From Vespula vulgaris (Eukaryota > Arthropoda > Insecta > Hymenoptera > Vespidae), in NCBI RefSeq assembly GCF_905475345.1, contig NC_066592.1, positions 1,590,001 to 1,654,000 on the forward strand: a stretch of DNA of 64,000 nt, in the 5' to 3' direction. Every line of letters begins with the position of its first letter. Positions within the stretch are counted from its first letter, which is position 1. The position numbers and the translations under genes were made by a program. Under the pieces are notes generated by a model. That model did not search any database. It worked only from the letters and a program-made list of their open reading frames with translations, and was not told the origin of the DNA. Shown in pieces: positions 12,459-23,300 of this stretch.

Positions 12459-12844
12459 GTCAAGGTGGGCGTCCTTATGCGACTCTCGCGAGGGTGCTGA
12501 CGTCAGATTTACATATATGGACACAGGACGACGTATCCAAAGAAAAAGGATTTTAAGAGATAGAGAAAGAGAGAAAGAATTGGTTCCTCTTGAAAGTAAA
12601 AATGTACAGTTTAAAGGACTCCGAAAGATTAGATAAACGATTTCTAAAGGTAATCCTAAGGAAGAAAAATGCGTATAGAGGATTAACGATACTACACGTT
12701 TGAAATTTGAGATTCATTTCCTTTCGGAATCTCCACCTGGGGTCCTGCTTTTTCATCTTATGAGTCAGACACAAAGAGACGCTCTTTTCTTCTTTCTCTT
12801 TCTCTTTCTCTTTTTAATCTTTCATATCTTTATGTACACGAATC

Positions 12845-12847
<3 letters not shown>

Positions 12848-12884
<37 letters not shown>
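12848..12884. repeat. (TA)n microsatellite
   Basis: A pure TA run of about 37 bp. Confidence 0.95.
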
Positions 12885-12888
<4 letters not shown>

Positions 12889-14654
12889 ATTTAAAAAAAA
12901 AGAAAAAAAATTGTATACGTATATACTTAATATTTTTTTTTTCAAATATTAAATATTAAAAATTAAGGTTTAAAACTGTCAACTATAAAAAAATCGTTAC
13001 GAACACCTAGAACCTGAATCAAAATGTTAATATACAATTTTGTCTTTCTAAATTGAAAAAGAAAAAAAGAGAGAGAGAAAAAGTTTTTTCTATTTTTTAC
13101 AATTTCCTGTTAATAAGGATACGTCCGTTTGACGAAAGATAATTGTCGAGTTTAGTTTCACGAGAAGCTAAACTCGATAAATTTATCGACCAACACAGTG
13201 AGATACTCGGTAAACCCACAGTACTCTGCGACACCGAGAGAAATCGACAATGCAAACAAGCCGTAAGGATGAACGCAAATTTTATCAACTGTACCTCCTC
13301 TAACTATCCTCTATTGCTGGTACTGCTAAATACATATGTATATGCATAATGCATAATATAACGAGCTTACCAGTGTCAACGTACTAGACGTATGTATATT
13401 CGTACGTACAACCGTTGGAAACCATGTTCGAAAGACGATTGTTACGAGAAAATATGTTAAACGAACCATGAATTTTTAACGAAATGCATCGACTTTTTAG
13501 GTTAGAAAAATTGATGCGAAGTTTGTGATCCGAATAAAAATTGATACTATGACACCATTTAATCCAAAGAAAAGCAAATGAGAATCAGAAAATAAAAGTG
13601 AAGAGAATAAAGCAAAAAGATAGATAGATAAATAAATAAATAAATAAAATAAAAATCATACATGTCAGCAGAGAAAAACCACGAAGTCAAGCTTTTTGAT
13701 ATATTCAAACGCGTCGTTGATATAATCTCATCGCGGCACCGTACCGACAAAATTGCGTAATTTTGATAAACACTATATTCATCACCTTGTTCGCCTTGCA
13801 ATAATAAATCACTTTAGAATGCGAACCACTGTGAACAGAAGCACTTTCGAATAATCTCCCTTTTGATCCCTGACCCTATCTATCTTTATTAATTATCTCT
13901 TAATATCATACTTCCGTGTGAAAGAGTAGAAAATGGGAGGGTGAATTTTAAAAAGAAAATCTAACAAATTTATAACGTGTATCCTGAATAATTGATTAAC
14001 CGTATACGATAGGTTAGAAATACATTCGACGCGGAAGAGAAAAAGCCCGGGAAATTCGAATTAAAAAATTTGCGGATATACGAGTAATAGAAAAGATATG
14101 CATAAGGAAATGAAAAGAAAAAAAACATGGCGGCAATCGAGTTGCATCGTTAAGGCGCGATAAATGGCGGGCAAATTCAAACTTAGAAATGTAAAAAAAT
14201 TCAAGTATCGTATTTACGAAAAAACAGTTCTCTAAGTAGACATAATGATATGGCACATGGTATCAAACGAATACGAGTGATAACAAGCAGTTCGCGTGCA
14301 GGAAACATTACGGTGAACGTGAGCTCCGTTAAATCGCGTAACCGTTGTACTAATAAAGAAGAATTTCATTAATATGGATGACACCGCTTGAATTTTATAC
14401 ATGAAGCCCTGTTATCGTAACAGTGACACTGATATACATACTACGCATAACGATCAACACGAATCTCTGTTTTTGAACTGTTCTTATTTCCCCGGCTTTT
14501 TTTTTCTTTTTTTATTTTATTTTTTTCTTCTCTGCTTCACTTTTTTGTTTGCTTTTTTTTTTACGAACCACAAGATTTGTAACAAAAAAATTTTTTAAAT
14601 CCTCGTATCTTTTTATAGACAAAAAAAAAAAAGAAAAAAATTATTCTGATTCAA

Positions 14655-14691
14655 TTCGTTCGTTCATTCGTTCGTTCGTTCATTCGTTCGT
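14655..14691. repeat. (TTCG)n with ATTCG variants
   Basis: Tetranucleotide TTCG units interrupted by TTCA units. Confidence 0.9.
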
Positions 14692-16136
14692 ATATTTAAA
14701 TGGTGCACAATGCACACCACTGTATATGATTGCACCAATTGTTGCAATTATTTCAATGATCGTCGGGTAACGATAAACGAAGACAACGTTCAAATCACTC
14801 GACAGTTTTATTGATGGTAGCTAAAAATAGGGATCGATGTAAAAAAAGAAAAAAGAAAGAATTAAAAAAAGAAGAAGAAAGAAAAAACAATTTTTCTCGA
14901 TAACGTCTAGCTAAATACCGCGCCATTATACAAGATGAAACCTCGAATGCTAGAGTCTCGTTTTAATACCCTCAACCAGACACAGTTATCGTGTTATCGT
15001 CAGCTTTCTAATGGATATCGAACAACGATACGAGAAAATTCTCAAGAGATTTCATGTTACTCTTTGATGAGATTACAAAGCTTTTAATTTCCGATTAAAT
15101 AATTATAAAAATATGAATAATCGATACATAAATATATATATATATACGGAGGAAGAAAAAGTCGTATTGAGAACGTTTTACGACGCAACCAAACGAAATC
15201 AATAAGTTTTCGAGGAAAAAAGGAGCGCACACGTATATAGAGAAACGGTTAAAGAACGATGTATAGGATCTTTTATGAATCATTATGATATCACGTACAT
15301 TGGGTTATCGAACGATTGTCACACTACTATACTACTATTGCTATTGCTACTACTACTGCTACTACTTTTCTACTACATCAGTTGATTCCACCAATAGGCT
15401 TAGCACGAGAAATTATTTAAAAGTAAAATGGATGTGAAACATAACCTACAAACTTTCTACTTTTCTACGTACACGACTGACGCTGTTATAATCTTCTATC
15501 TGTATAATATATCTCTTACGATGAATAAAATTATTATTATTAGAAGACACGAAATGCACGTTAAAAGCATAAGTTAATATACAATCGAAATAATACGAGT
15601 CATCCAATCGTAAATATGTTCGTAAATAACCAACAAAATAATTTACGCCGGACTCGATGAAAGATGAATACGATGATGACTATGTGAATCAAATAATAAG
15701 CAAACAAATCAATAAATAAATAAATAATATGTCTAATTGAAAGATAAGAATTATTAATTATTAATAATAAATAATTAATCTCTTCATTCCCAAGATTCAC
15801 GAGAATATTCTACGATACATAATAAATTCTTCGAACGGACATACAGCGACACTTTGTACAAGATATAGAGACATAGAAAATAATAGGCCAAGATCACAAA
15901 CACAGCAAACGCGATGCTTACAATTGGTTACCTTCCTGATCATTCCAACAACATGGCACACGTATAATCACGAAATTCTTACGTGTATGTAAATCAATCG
16001 ATCGGAAAAACGTTTTTATTAATACAGAGTATAAATATTTTACTAGGAGGAGTCGAACTCCTTTCGTTTCATTTTTTACGCAACGCACAAATATAATCAT
16101 TTGAGGAAACCGTACTCCAATCACGAGTTCAGAGAA

Positions 16137-16139
<3 letters not shown>

Positions 16140-16192
<53 letters not shown>

Positions 16193-16340
16193 AGAGGGAG
16201 TAGGACAATTTTCAATGATAGCAAAAGAAAAAAAAAATCACAAAAAAGGAAGGTAATGTGTACTTAATCCGCTGGTACATACGTACGTGTACGTAGTATA
16301 TAACTACGCGGAGAAGAGAGAGAGAGAGAGAGAGAGAGAA
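16140..16340. repeat. Two (GA)n tracts
   Basis: GA runs at about 16140-16200 and 16317-16340, just downstream of the proposed mrj leader exon; another lies at 16602-16670. Confidence 0.92.
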
Positions 16341-16782
16341 GAGAACGTGTATGTAACGGCCAAGCTCGGACATTCGCACGATGGTCACCCTCAATAAGAG
16401 GCTAAAGGGCAATCCATCGCATCAGCAACTAAAAAAATATAAAATCTAAAAAAAACTTGAAAGCCCGATCTCCGACGTTGAAATTAAATGTTCGACGATG
16501 ACGATGACGATGACGATGAAACTACGAATCATATTTTTCTTTCTTCCTTTTTTTTTTCTTTTTTTCTCATCTCGAAATTATCAAGGTGGTTCGTACCATA
16601 AGCTAGAGAGAGAGAAAGAGAGAGAGAGAGAGACCGAGATGGAGAGAGAGAGAGAGAGGGAGAAAGAGAGAAAAAAGAAACGTAAAACTACCTCCCTTTA
16701 TCGTTCTCACGAAAAGACAGGAATAAAAAAAAAACATGGGGGAACCTAATGTTCTACGTACGTCATATAAAAATTCACTTAC

Positions 16783-16910
16783 CGCAAAGTGGTTCCTCCT
16801 TTCACGTCGACCAATCGCACTCAATAATAAATTTAATGCACAAAAATAAATGATTTTTCTGACCCGGAGAAGAGACACGGACCGCGGACAGGGAAAGACA
16901 GAGCACACGA
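16783..16910 (-). promoter_or_regulatory. mrj: Candidate mrj leader exon and promoter
   Basis: On the minus strand a GC-richer segment ends in TTTGCG followed by the strong donor GTAAGTGA (GT at 16781-16782). It contains ATTGG/CCAAT-like sequence and no long ORF. It lies upstream of mrj in the right orientation and points away from prefoldin 1, so it is the best candidate for a first non-coding exon. The transcription start is not determined; the upper bound given is approximate. Confidence 0.4.
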
Positions 16911-17663
16911 CAAAAGTAGAGAAACGATGCTAACGCTTGAAGTTGCTACAAACAAAGGTCGATATCTAATATGGCGTATAATATGTTTCGATCCTTCTAG
17001 ACTCAACCTACCACAGAGGGACCTATGACAATTGAACGATATAAATAACCTTAATCGCTATATATTCTTTCCGTTGATTGATCGATTTAATTAGTTGACA
17101 AGAAAACGTATAAATAAATTAACTAAATAATAATAATAACTAAATTTATACGATATTAAAAAAAGAAAGAAAGAAAAAAGAAAGAAGAAGAAAGCTTAAG
17201 GAAAATTTTCATGAGAGGACAGAACCGAACTACCAATCAGAATACGACTTACGACGATAATACGTTGATCAAAGAGAGTTCATATAATGCGTCAATTTCT
17301 TTTCGACGAAATAAATTATTTTATCGTCGTTATTGTGAAGAAGCGATTATTGGAATAAAAAATTTTCAGAGAAGATTATTTAATTTTCTACGATACCTTT
17401 GATACGTCATGCAAATATGCCTTTATGAATGAAGTCAGTTTGTCATATATGGATGAACCGTAGGTGTGAGAATCTTTATTTAACAATGTTATATTAACAC
17501 ATATATCTGAGCGAAGGATTATCAAAGAAAAACGTGTGGTGTGTTTACGTTTAAATTGAATCAATATATAAGAGGTAATGTAAATTAATTCTAATATATT
17601 AAGACTGTAAAATGCAGATAAAAATGTTTGATCGAAATTAGGAGAAAAGTTTTAAAGGAAAAC
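16911..17663. promoter_or_regulatory. Shared upstream region of mrj (-) and prefoldin 1 (+)
   Basis: About 750 bp of AT-rich DNA between the proposed mrj leader and the prefoldin 1 start. No coding exon was seen; the frame at 17211-17402 has no recognisable product. If the leader exon is right, this is a bidirectional promoter for two folding factors. Confidence 0.4.
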
Positions 17664-18044
17664 ATGGCAAGAGTACCGGATCAGGAATTAAAAAAGGCAT
17701 TTTCGGAATTGCACGAGAAAATGGTAGATACCACGCAAAAATTAAAACTGGCTGATGTACAAATAGAAAAATTAAAACGTACGAAACAACGTGCACAACT
17801 TACCGTTAAAGAGATAACCTCTTTGCCACCGGATACAAGAACTTACGAATCCATTGGTCGAATGTTTTTATTTGATGATATTGAAAATATTAAAGTCGGT
17901 TTGGAAAATAGAATGAAAGCTGTAGACGAGAAGGTTCAAACTTTAGAAAATAATAAAACTTATTTGCAAAAGAGTCTGAAAGAGAGTGAAAATAATCTTA
18001 GAGAGATGATACAACAAAGACAAAGTAAAGATGCATCTGGCTGA
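17664..18044 (+). CDS. Pfdn1: Prefoldin subunit 1
   Basis: A beta-type subunit of the hexameric prefoldin chaperone, which hands unfolded actin and tubulin to the CCT chaperonin in the cytosol. A single uninterrupted coding exon of 126 codons starts at ATG 17664 (MARVPDQELKKAF) and ends at a TGA. The open frame extends upstream to 17628, but only through a TTG. The family pattern is complete: an N-terminal coiled coil (ELKKAFSELHEKMVDTTQKL), KLADVQIEKLKRTK, the central beta-hairpin segment with YESIGRMFLFDD, and a C-terminal coiled coil with NKTYLQKSLKESENNLREM. The length fits the roughly 120-residue family. It is convergent with Mi-2 downstream and divergent from mrj upstream. Confidence 0.96.
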   Translation: MARVPDQELKKAFSELHEKMVDTTQKLKLADVQIEKLKRTKQRAQLTVKEITSLPPDTRTYESIGRMFLFDDIENIKVGLENRMKAVDEKVQTLENNKTYLQKSLKESENNLREMIQQRQSKDASG

Positions 18045-18718
18045 ATATTATTTCGAAATTATTCATTATATTTCTCAACGAATATGATACTTCATTAAAG
18101 ATGCTAATTGTTTCAATATTTCTTTTGATATTTTAATTTATCATTATGTTAACGTTTCACTCATCATTGTCTCTATTGAATTGTAACATTTTCTAAATGC
18201 TATTAAAGATATAAATCGACGTATATACGTATTTTTTGTTTCTTATTACTCGACATTCTGTTCAATAGAATATGCAGTGCGTGCATACCATCGTATATAC
18301 ACACACACACACATGTATGTATAAACACAAACATATTCTAGTATAAATTTTCAAAGATCGAAACAAACAATTTGTATGTTACTACTCCTCGTTTATTTCG
18401 GTATTTTTTTTTCTCTTTAAATCCCTTAATCTCTAAAAAACCAAAAAAAAATTAAAGTAATAATTTAGTAGATTTCACGAGTAGAAAGTAAGATACTTGA
18501 ATGTTTGCAAATGGGGGGGATAGAAAAGACCGAATAATTAATATATACTCACGTAACGCCGTCAAATTCTTTGTTTTTTTTTTTTTTCGTTTCATGTAAT
18601 ACATTAGTCGTCCAACCAATGTGTAATAGTGCATGAGGGCACGAGATACTTTGTTTTTTTTTTTTCCATTTACAACTATGATATTTTCGAAATTGCAGCG
18701 CGACAATGTATGTACAAA

Positions 18719-18720
<2 letters not shown>

Positions 18721-18765
<45 letters not shown>

Positions 18766-18960
18766 GAATTAGTTCTAAACTTAGGTAAGGTAGAAGACAA
18801 AATTTCGAAGCATATATTGTAGACGTACAGTGTTAAAAGAATTTACTTTTCTTCTCTATTGTAAGTATATGACATCCATGTGTGTGTGTGTGTGATGATG
18901 AATATTATTATTATTATTATTATTATTAATATTATTATTTATTATTTATTATTATTATAT
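18721..18960. repeat. Two (TTA)n tracts
   Basis: ATT trinucleotide runs at 18721-18764 and about 18907-18960, with a short TG run between them near 18883. Confidence 0.92.
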
Positions 18961-19764
18961 TGCAAATTTTAAATCCGTTGATTATTAAAAACGTCATATT
19001 GTGAAAACGGTACATCGTTTTTATCAGCTTCTTTCAATGTGTTCCTTCTATTCGAATTATACGAAATGTTGGTGAATGTGTAAATTTATTCCTCCGGATC
19101 ATACAAACTTTTTTTTTCACTCACCTTACCCCTATTATATAATATTATTTTGACTTGAAAAATTGACCGAGCATCGAATTGTGAGATACAATAAAAAAGA
19201 AAAAAATATATATATATCGTCATATAACTAACAACATAACCCGTGCATTACAATAGTACATCACGCGTGACAATCTCTCGGATACAATATCAAATGTCAG
19301 TCTTAACTAAAATGATTGCCTTTGTTCAATGTCCTATACTCTCTCATTCTCTCTCTTTCTTTCTCGCGCGCTCTGTTTCTTTTTCACTCTTGCTCTTTCT
19401 CTCTCTCTCTCTCTCTCTCTCTTTTTATTTTCTCGCACTCTTTCCCTATTTCGTATTATATCCTGACGAATTTCCATAACGAAATTCGAAGAAATTATTG
19501 ACTCCTGATTATATCTTCTCACTTATTACACGCCAGTTAGCTAATTAACTCCTTTTGCATCCGAGCGAACTATTGTCACTATTTTTTTTTTTTTTTTGTT
19601 ACGAATAAATTACAAGAATACATCGTTTAAATCAGCACACCTTAAAGTTGTAAATTCCAAATAAAATTATTTGTTCTTAAATAAATTTAAGTAAAACGTA
19701 TTCTTAATATTACATGGATACACAGCGGCTCGATCGAGAGATATAAATCATTCTTAATATCACA

Positions 19765-19920
19765 TATATATATATGTGTGTGTATGTACATACGTACGTA
19801 CGTATGTATGTATATATGATATATGTATGATGTGTGTAATAAGTGTGTATGTATGTATGATGTAGTAGGTATACACGCCATGCATATATATATACACATA
19901 CATATATATATATATATTTA
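19765..19920. repeat. TA/TATG/TACG compound repeat block
   Basis: Alternating purine-pyrimidine repeats. They give spurious Ile/Tyr/His/Thr-rich frames on the minus strand. Confidence 0.88.
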
Positions 19921-20142
19921 AAAAAATAATCCATGTCCCTTGGGTAAAAACCGCTTGCATTGATATAAAACATGAACTCTTGATGCTAGTTGCCGAATGT
20001 ACATATAATAAATACAGGTATAATGTAATTTAATAATAAAGTGTATTACGCTTTAAAAATCCTCAAATCTTACCACCTCTCATAATGAAAATTCTGCTAG
20101 AAATCATATTGTAAGAGAAAAAAATAATACAGCGCAATATTC

Positions 20143-20203
20143 TTTGTTGTTGTTGTTGTTGTTAACGTCGATTATTGTTGTTGTTGTTGTTGTTGTTATT
20201 GTT
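20143..20203. repeat. (TGT)n trinucleotide tract
   Basis: Two TGT runs separated by a short unique spacer, downstream of the Mi-2 stop codon. Confidence 0.9.
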
Positions 20204-20336
20204 GAATTAATGCAACCAGCGCCAATATTCGAATTCTTTTAGAAGAATTCAACATTTTATGTTCAAGCTACGATAGAAAGAATCATCTCTTCGTATCAAG
20301 TTAACAATTGTTCTTGTTCGAGCGAGGGAATCGGTC

Positions 20337-23300
20337 TCACTGACCTGTAAAACCTTGAGGTGGTTGACCCGGTACTGAGTATTGTGGTCTAAAGTTTCCA
20401 AAATTGGCGGCTCCTGCAAACGTGGCCGGCAATTGTCCTCCAGAAAAACCTGCAGGAAATTGTTGTGCCAATAACGCAGCTTGACCGGCTTGAGAACTAT
20501 TACCTCCTGGAGCAGTTGCGGCTAATCGGCTCAATATCGACCTCTCGGACATTTGAAGTCTTTGAGCAACCGGAGGAATACGTGCTAATGTTGCTGGTAA
20601 ACGACTGACATCTGATTTCATATCAGACAATAATTCCTCCAATTGATTTAATACCTATAATCATTTCAAATTTATACAAAGTTAGAAATCTAATCTAATT
20701 TAGTATCATACAAATTTATATTAAATATCATACAAATATATACATAATATAAATAAAACATATCAATAATAATAAATTAATTCTCTGAATTTGTTGATAT
20801 TGACGAACCTTGTGCAGTACTGCATTCGCAGGTTTATTGCCAGCAAGGCTTTCTTTGCTAAGGTGTTGATGTGATTCGGCAAGGCACTCAACTTCGGCGA
20901 ATCGGGCATTGAGACTCATTGCAGGATGATTGGGATCCTGCGTTAAGTTCAGGTACGCGGCCCTCCTCAATTGTTCTTCTATCACTAATGCCTGTTCCAG
21001 AAGTTTGAAACGCCTGGCCAAAAATTTATTTTTTATTTCTAAAAAGTTACCCTTTCCCACGTCCATCTTGAATGGTTCGTTAATTATTGCGAATCTGCAA
21101 TAAGTGACACAAATCATTTGTAAGAGATATGCGACTCAAGGAATATTTAGAAGTATTGAATAAGTATCAGAGTTCATTCATTTACCTTATATCATTTTGA
21201 ATATCTTGCCAACGACCGTATCCATGAGTGACGATACCAGCCAATAACCAGTAATCGTGTCTTCGGTGCCAAATTTCATATTCACGACCAGGTACAGCAG
21301 CTTTTTCTTCATTTAACCACAAAGTATGCAGCTCCGTGAAACCACCGTCAGCAATGTTGAACATGAATTTACGCTTAGGTTTAAGTATTTCAGAATCACA
21401 GTCCTTTGTATCCTTCTCCTTCGTATCTTTATCCTATAATTAATTTTTCATTACAATCAAGTTGAAAAACCTTGACTGTTCGCAAAAAAAAAAAGAAAAC
21501 ATTATTTTCACGATCATAAAAATACCTCTCGTTTCTCCGTTTCCTCTTCATCGTCTTTAACGATAACAACATCCTCCTCGGATTCCTTTTGCTTATTGTC
21601 TCCTGTCTCCGTTTTTACATCATGTTTTGTCGAACCTTTCTCATCCTTTCCATCATTCTTATCCTTATCCTTATCCGATATGTCTATCTCCATTTCCTTT
21701 TCTTCCTTTTTAATTTCTTTTTTTATTTCCTTCTTAATGTCTTCCTTATCCTTTTCTTTATCCTTACTACCGTCATCCTCCTCTTTGTCTTTAGAATCTT
21801 CTTTGGGATCTTTAGAATCATTACCCTAAAAGGAAACATGAAAATGAATCTAATGACATAGAAAATTTAAAAAGAAAAGAAAAAGAGAGAGAGAGAGAGA
21901 GAGAGAAAAAAAAAAGGAAAAATGGTGGACAGTTAAAAGTCGTCAAAGTTTTCTTTACAAACCTCTTTTTCCTTTTGGTCGTCCTTGGAATCCTTTGTCT
22001 CTGATGAGTCAGCATTAGCTTTGTTATTTTCACTAGTCATCGTGCCAGATGCGGACGTGGGCGTTGGCGTAGCAGCAGGACTGGGACTAGGTGCGTTCGA
22101 AGTAGCAGGTGTTGCACTTGTACTACTAGTGCCCGTTGCTGCGTCACCAGTAGCATCTACCTTTACAGGTTCTACCGGTTTACGAATCATTTCTGGCATG
22201 GAATAATATCCATTAATGTGTTCAAATTCTTGGACCTTTTTCCTGATCAAAGACATTACGCCGATTCTCGTTAAAACATGTTGTCGACTAAGACCTTCTC
22301 TTGGTACCCCATCGGCAAATGTTTCCGCATTATCGGCACCTGGCTCGCAAAGGTGTCGCATAAAAAGTGAAACGTAAGCTTTGAAATTTTTTTCTGACTT
22401 CCCTCTTAGATCTCGTACCAACCACTGAGAATTAAATGCATCTTGCGGAGGCATACCATAACGCATAATAGCATTTAGGAATGCTTTTCGTTGTCTAGCA
22501 TTAAAACCCAATACCTCAATGTTACCATTTACTCGAGCAAGTAACGGAGGAAGAGGTCTATCCTTTTCATCTCGCCTTTCCAATCTTCGTCTACTTCTAC
22601 GAGATAACAAATCTCCGTCGCCCTTTTCATCGAAGTCATCGTCCTCCTTATCGTCGTCACTCGGTGCACTAAAGTCGCTGTTATAATCCGACAAATTTTC
22701 TTGCCACGGTTGATCGTCTCTTGCACCTTGATCACCCGTGACACCACCGTCGTTATAATTAACTTGTTTCCGAACTCTTTTACCCTTTCCAAGTGTTCTA
22801 GCTATATCTTCTTGTTGTTGCTCATAATGATGCCTCAATAACTTGATCCAATACGCTGGATCAGTATTTTCAGCTTCTTGCTTAATAATCTCGGTGTCTG
22901 CTTCTTCTTCGGTTTCACCTTCTTTCGTAACGTAAGAGGCAACTTTAAACGAACTTAAGTACTCATTCGCCCAATTTTCCTTTTGCTCAATACCTTCCTT
23001 GCTTCTATCTAACAATTCGGCTACTGCTTTATCGTCGTAATGAATCGCTTCATCTTCCTTACCTTCTTCCTCTTTAAATAATTCTTCGGTACCTATAGAA
23101 AAGCAAGTTACGATTTAATATTTTTTACTTTATAAGAACAAAACATTAGTTTGTGTGTGTGTGTATATATCTCCCAATTAAAACTTACCAAATCGAAGAA
23201 TATCATCGAGTTCTTGTTTGCTGAAATTAGCACCTTTACCACCCATGCCTGGTCGAACAACCAAATGTGTAAGCATCATTTTACGTTTAGCTACTTGCGT

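Larger units (their letters stand above)
8142..16782 (-). other. Probable first intron of mrj; non-coding, repeat-filled
   Basis: About 8.6 kb without a recognisable coding exon on either strand. It contains many CT/GA tracts, an (ATT)n run, a CTAT/CT compound tract, a TCG/TTC-rich block (12404-12458), a long (TA)n, a TTCG/ATTCG block (14655-14691) and a perfect inverted repeat at 13146-13177. Slightly higher-complexity, GC-richer patches occur near 9200-9400 and 14020-14340 and might be regulatory. Open frames here are low-complexity shadows such as Leu-Ser or Glu-Arg repeats. Confidence 0.45.
18045..20336. other. Convergent intergenic spacer with simple repeats
   Basis: Between the 3' ends of prefoldin 1 (+) and Mi-2 (-). 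No coding exon was seen. It holds (TTA)n at 18721-18764 and about 18907-18960, a CT tract near 19388-19423, a TATG/TA block at 19770-19920 and a TGT tract at 20143-20203. The last probably lies in the Mi-2 3' UTR. Confidence 0.6.

Noticed and set aside
16040..16075. tRNA-like TTCGA hairpin (AGGAG/CTCCT)
   Set aside because: The loop is 5 nt rather than the 7 nt of a T-arm and no acceptor, D or anticodon arms fit around it.
21589..21861. Plus-strand Ile/Leu/Phe-rich frames over 21.6-21.9 kb
   Set aside because: Antisense of the Lys/Glu/Asp-rich Mi-2 linker exon, which naturally reads as hydrophobic on the other strand.
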